Assembly: GCA_030639555.1 (NCBI GenBank)
Contig: DAOWCM010000148.1
Span: forward strand, 1 to 5,661
Origin: Candidatus Eiseniibacteriota bacterium
GTDB lineage: Bacteria > Joyebacterota > Joyebacteria > Joyebacterales > Joyebacteraceae
DNA length: 5,661 nt
Direction of reading: 5' to 3'
Shown here: positions 5,651-5,661 of the stretch, piece after piece
Layout: each line of letters starts with the position of its first letter
How positions within the stretch are numbered: the first letter of the stretch is position 1
Translations under genes and position numbers: made by a program
Notes under the pieces: generated by a model
What the model saw: the letters and a program-made list of their open reading frames with translations, nothing else
What the model was told of the DNA's origin: nothing
The model's database searches: none

Positions 5651-5661
5651 ATGCTCAGAAC
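5651..5661 (+). CDS. Start of an unidentified gene, cut by the window edge
   Basis: Only ATG CTC AGA and two more bases are visible (Met-Leu-Arg). The start is supported by a GGGAGG site 8 bases upstream and a near-consensus promoter before it. In some bacteria, Bacillus for one, proS (prolyl-tRNA synthetase) follows the rseP homologue, and a Met-Leu-Arg start would be compatible, but three residues cannot identify a gene. Confidence 0.55.

Overview
The window is GC-rich and reads as a bacterial housekeeping operon on the + strand: frr (3' part only), a small 2[4Fe-4S] ferredoxin, uppS, cdsA, dxr and rseP. It is followed by a convergent small lipoprotein gene on the - strand, and the first codons of another + strand gene lie at the right edge. 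The order frr-uppS-cdsA-dxr-rseP is a widely conserved bacterial block, found for example in Bacillus and, rearranged, in E. coli. The ferredoxin suggests an anaerobic or facultative lifestyle, and the lipoprotein signal peptide shows lipoprotein export. I cannot name the phylum from the sequence alone; a high-GC, probably anaerobic bacterium is as far as the evidence goes.

Layout. 1-451: C-terminal 149 residues of ribosome recycling factor. 452-526: short gap with a GC-rich palindrome and a very strong ribosome binding site. 527-700: ferredoxin of 57 residues, easily missed because of its size. 701-804: gap, or a doubtful N-terminal extension of uppS. 805-1563: undecaprenyl diphosphate synthase. 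1582-2415: CDP-diglyceride synthase. 2465-3676: DXP reductoisomerase. 3682-5007: RseP/RasP-type site-2 protease with two PDZ domains. 5054-5473 (-): small lipoprotein. 5474-5650: divergent promoter region. 5651 to the end: start of a + strand gene.

How the genes fit together. Dxr makes MEP, the committed precursor of isoprenoids. UppS turns isoprenyl diphosphates into undecaprenyl diphosphate, the cell-wall lipid carrier. CdsA makes CDP-diacylglycerol for phospholipids, and RseP cleaves membrane proteins in envelope signalling. The block therefore joins translation (frr) with envelope lipid synthesis and membrane proteolysis. A ferredoxin here could feed an iron-sulfur enzyme, perhaps of the MEP pathway, but nothing in the window proves its partner.

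Most notable points. (1) dxr has no ATG, GTG, TTG or CTG upstream of its essential NADPH-binding loop; the best-placed start is an ATC codon, six bases after a GGAG site. (2) Two sigma70-like promoters lie back to back at 5520-5586, with their -35 hexamers forming the two arms of an inverted repeat. (3) A ferredoxin gene sits inside the frr-uppS junction. (4) UppS carries Gln where the family usually has Glu in the FSxENW motif. I found no mobile element, CRISPR array, RNA gene or clear new multi-gene system.
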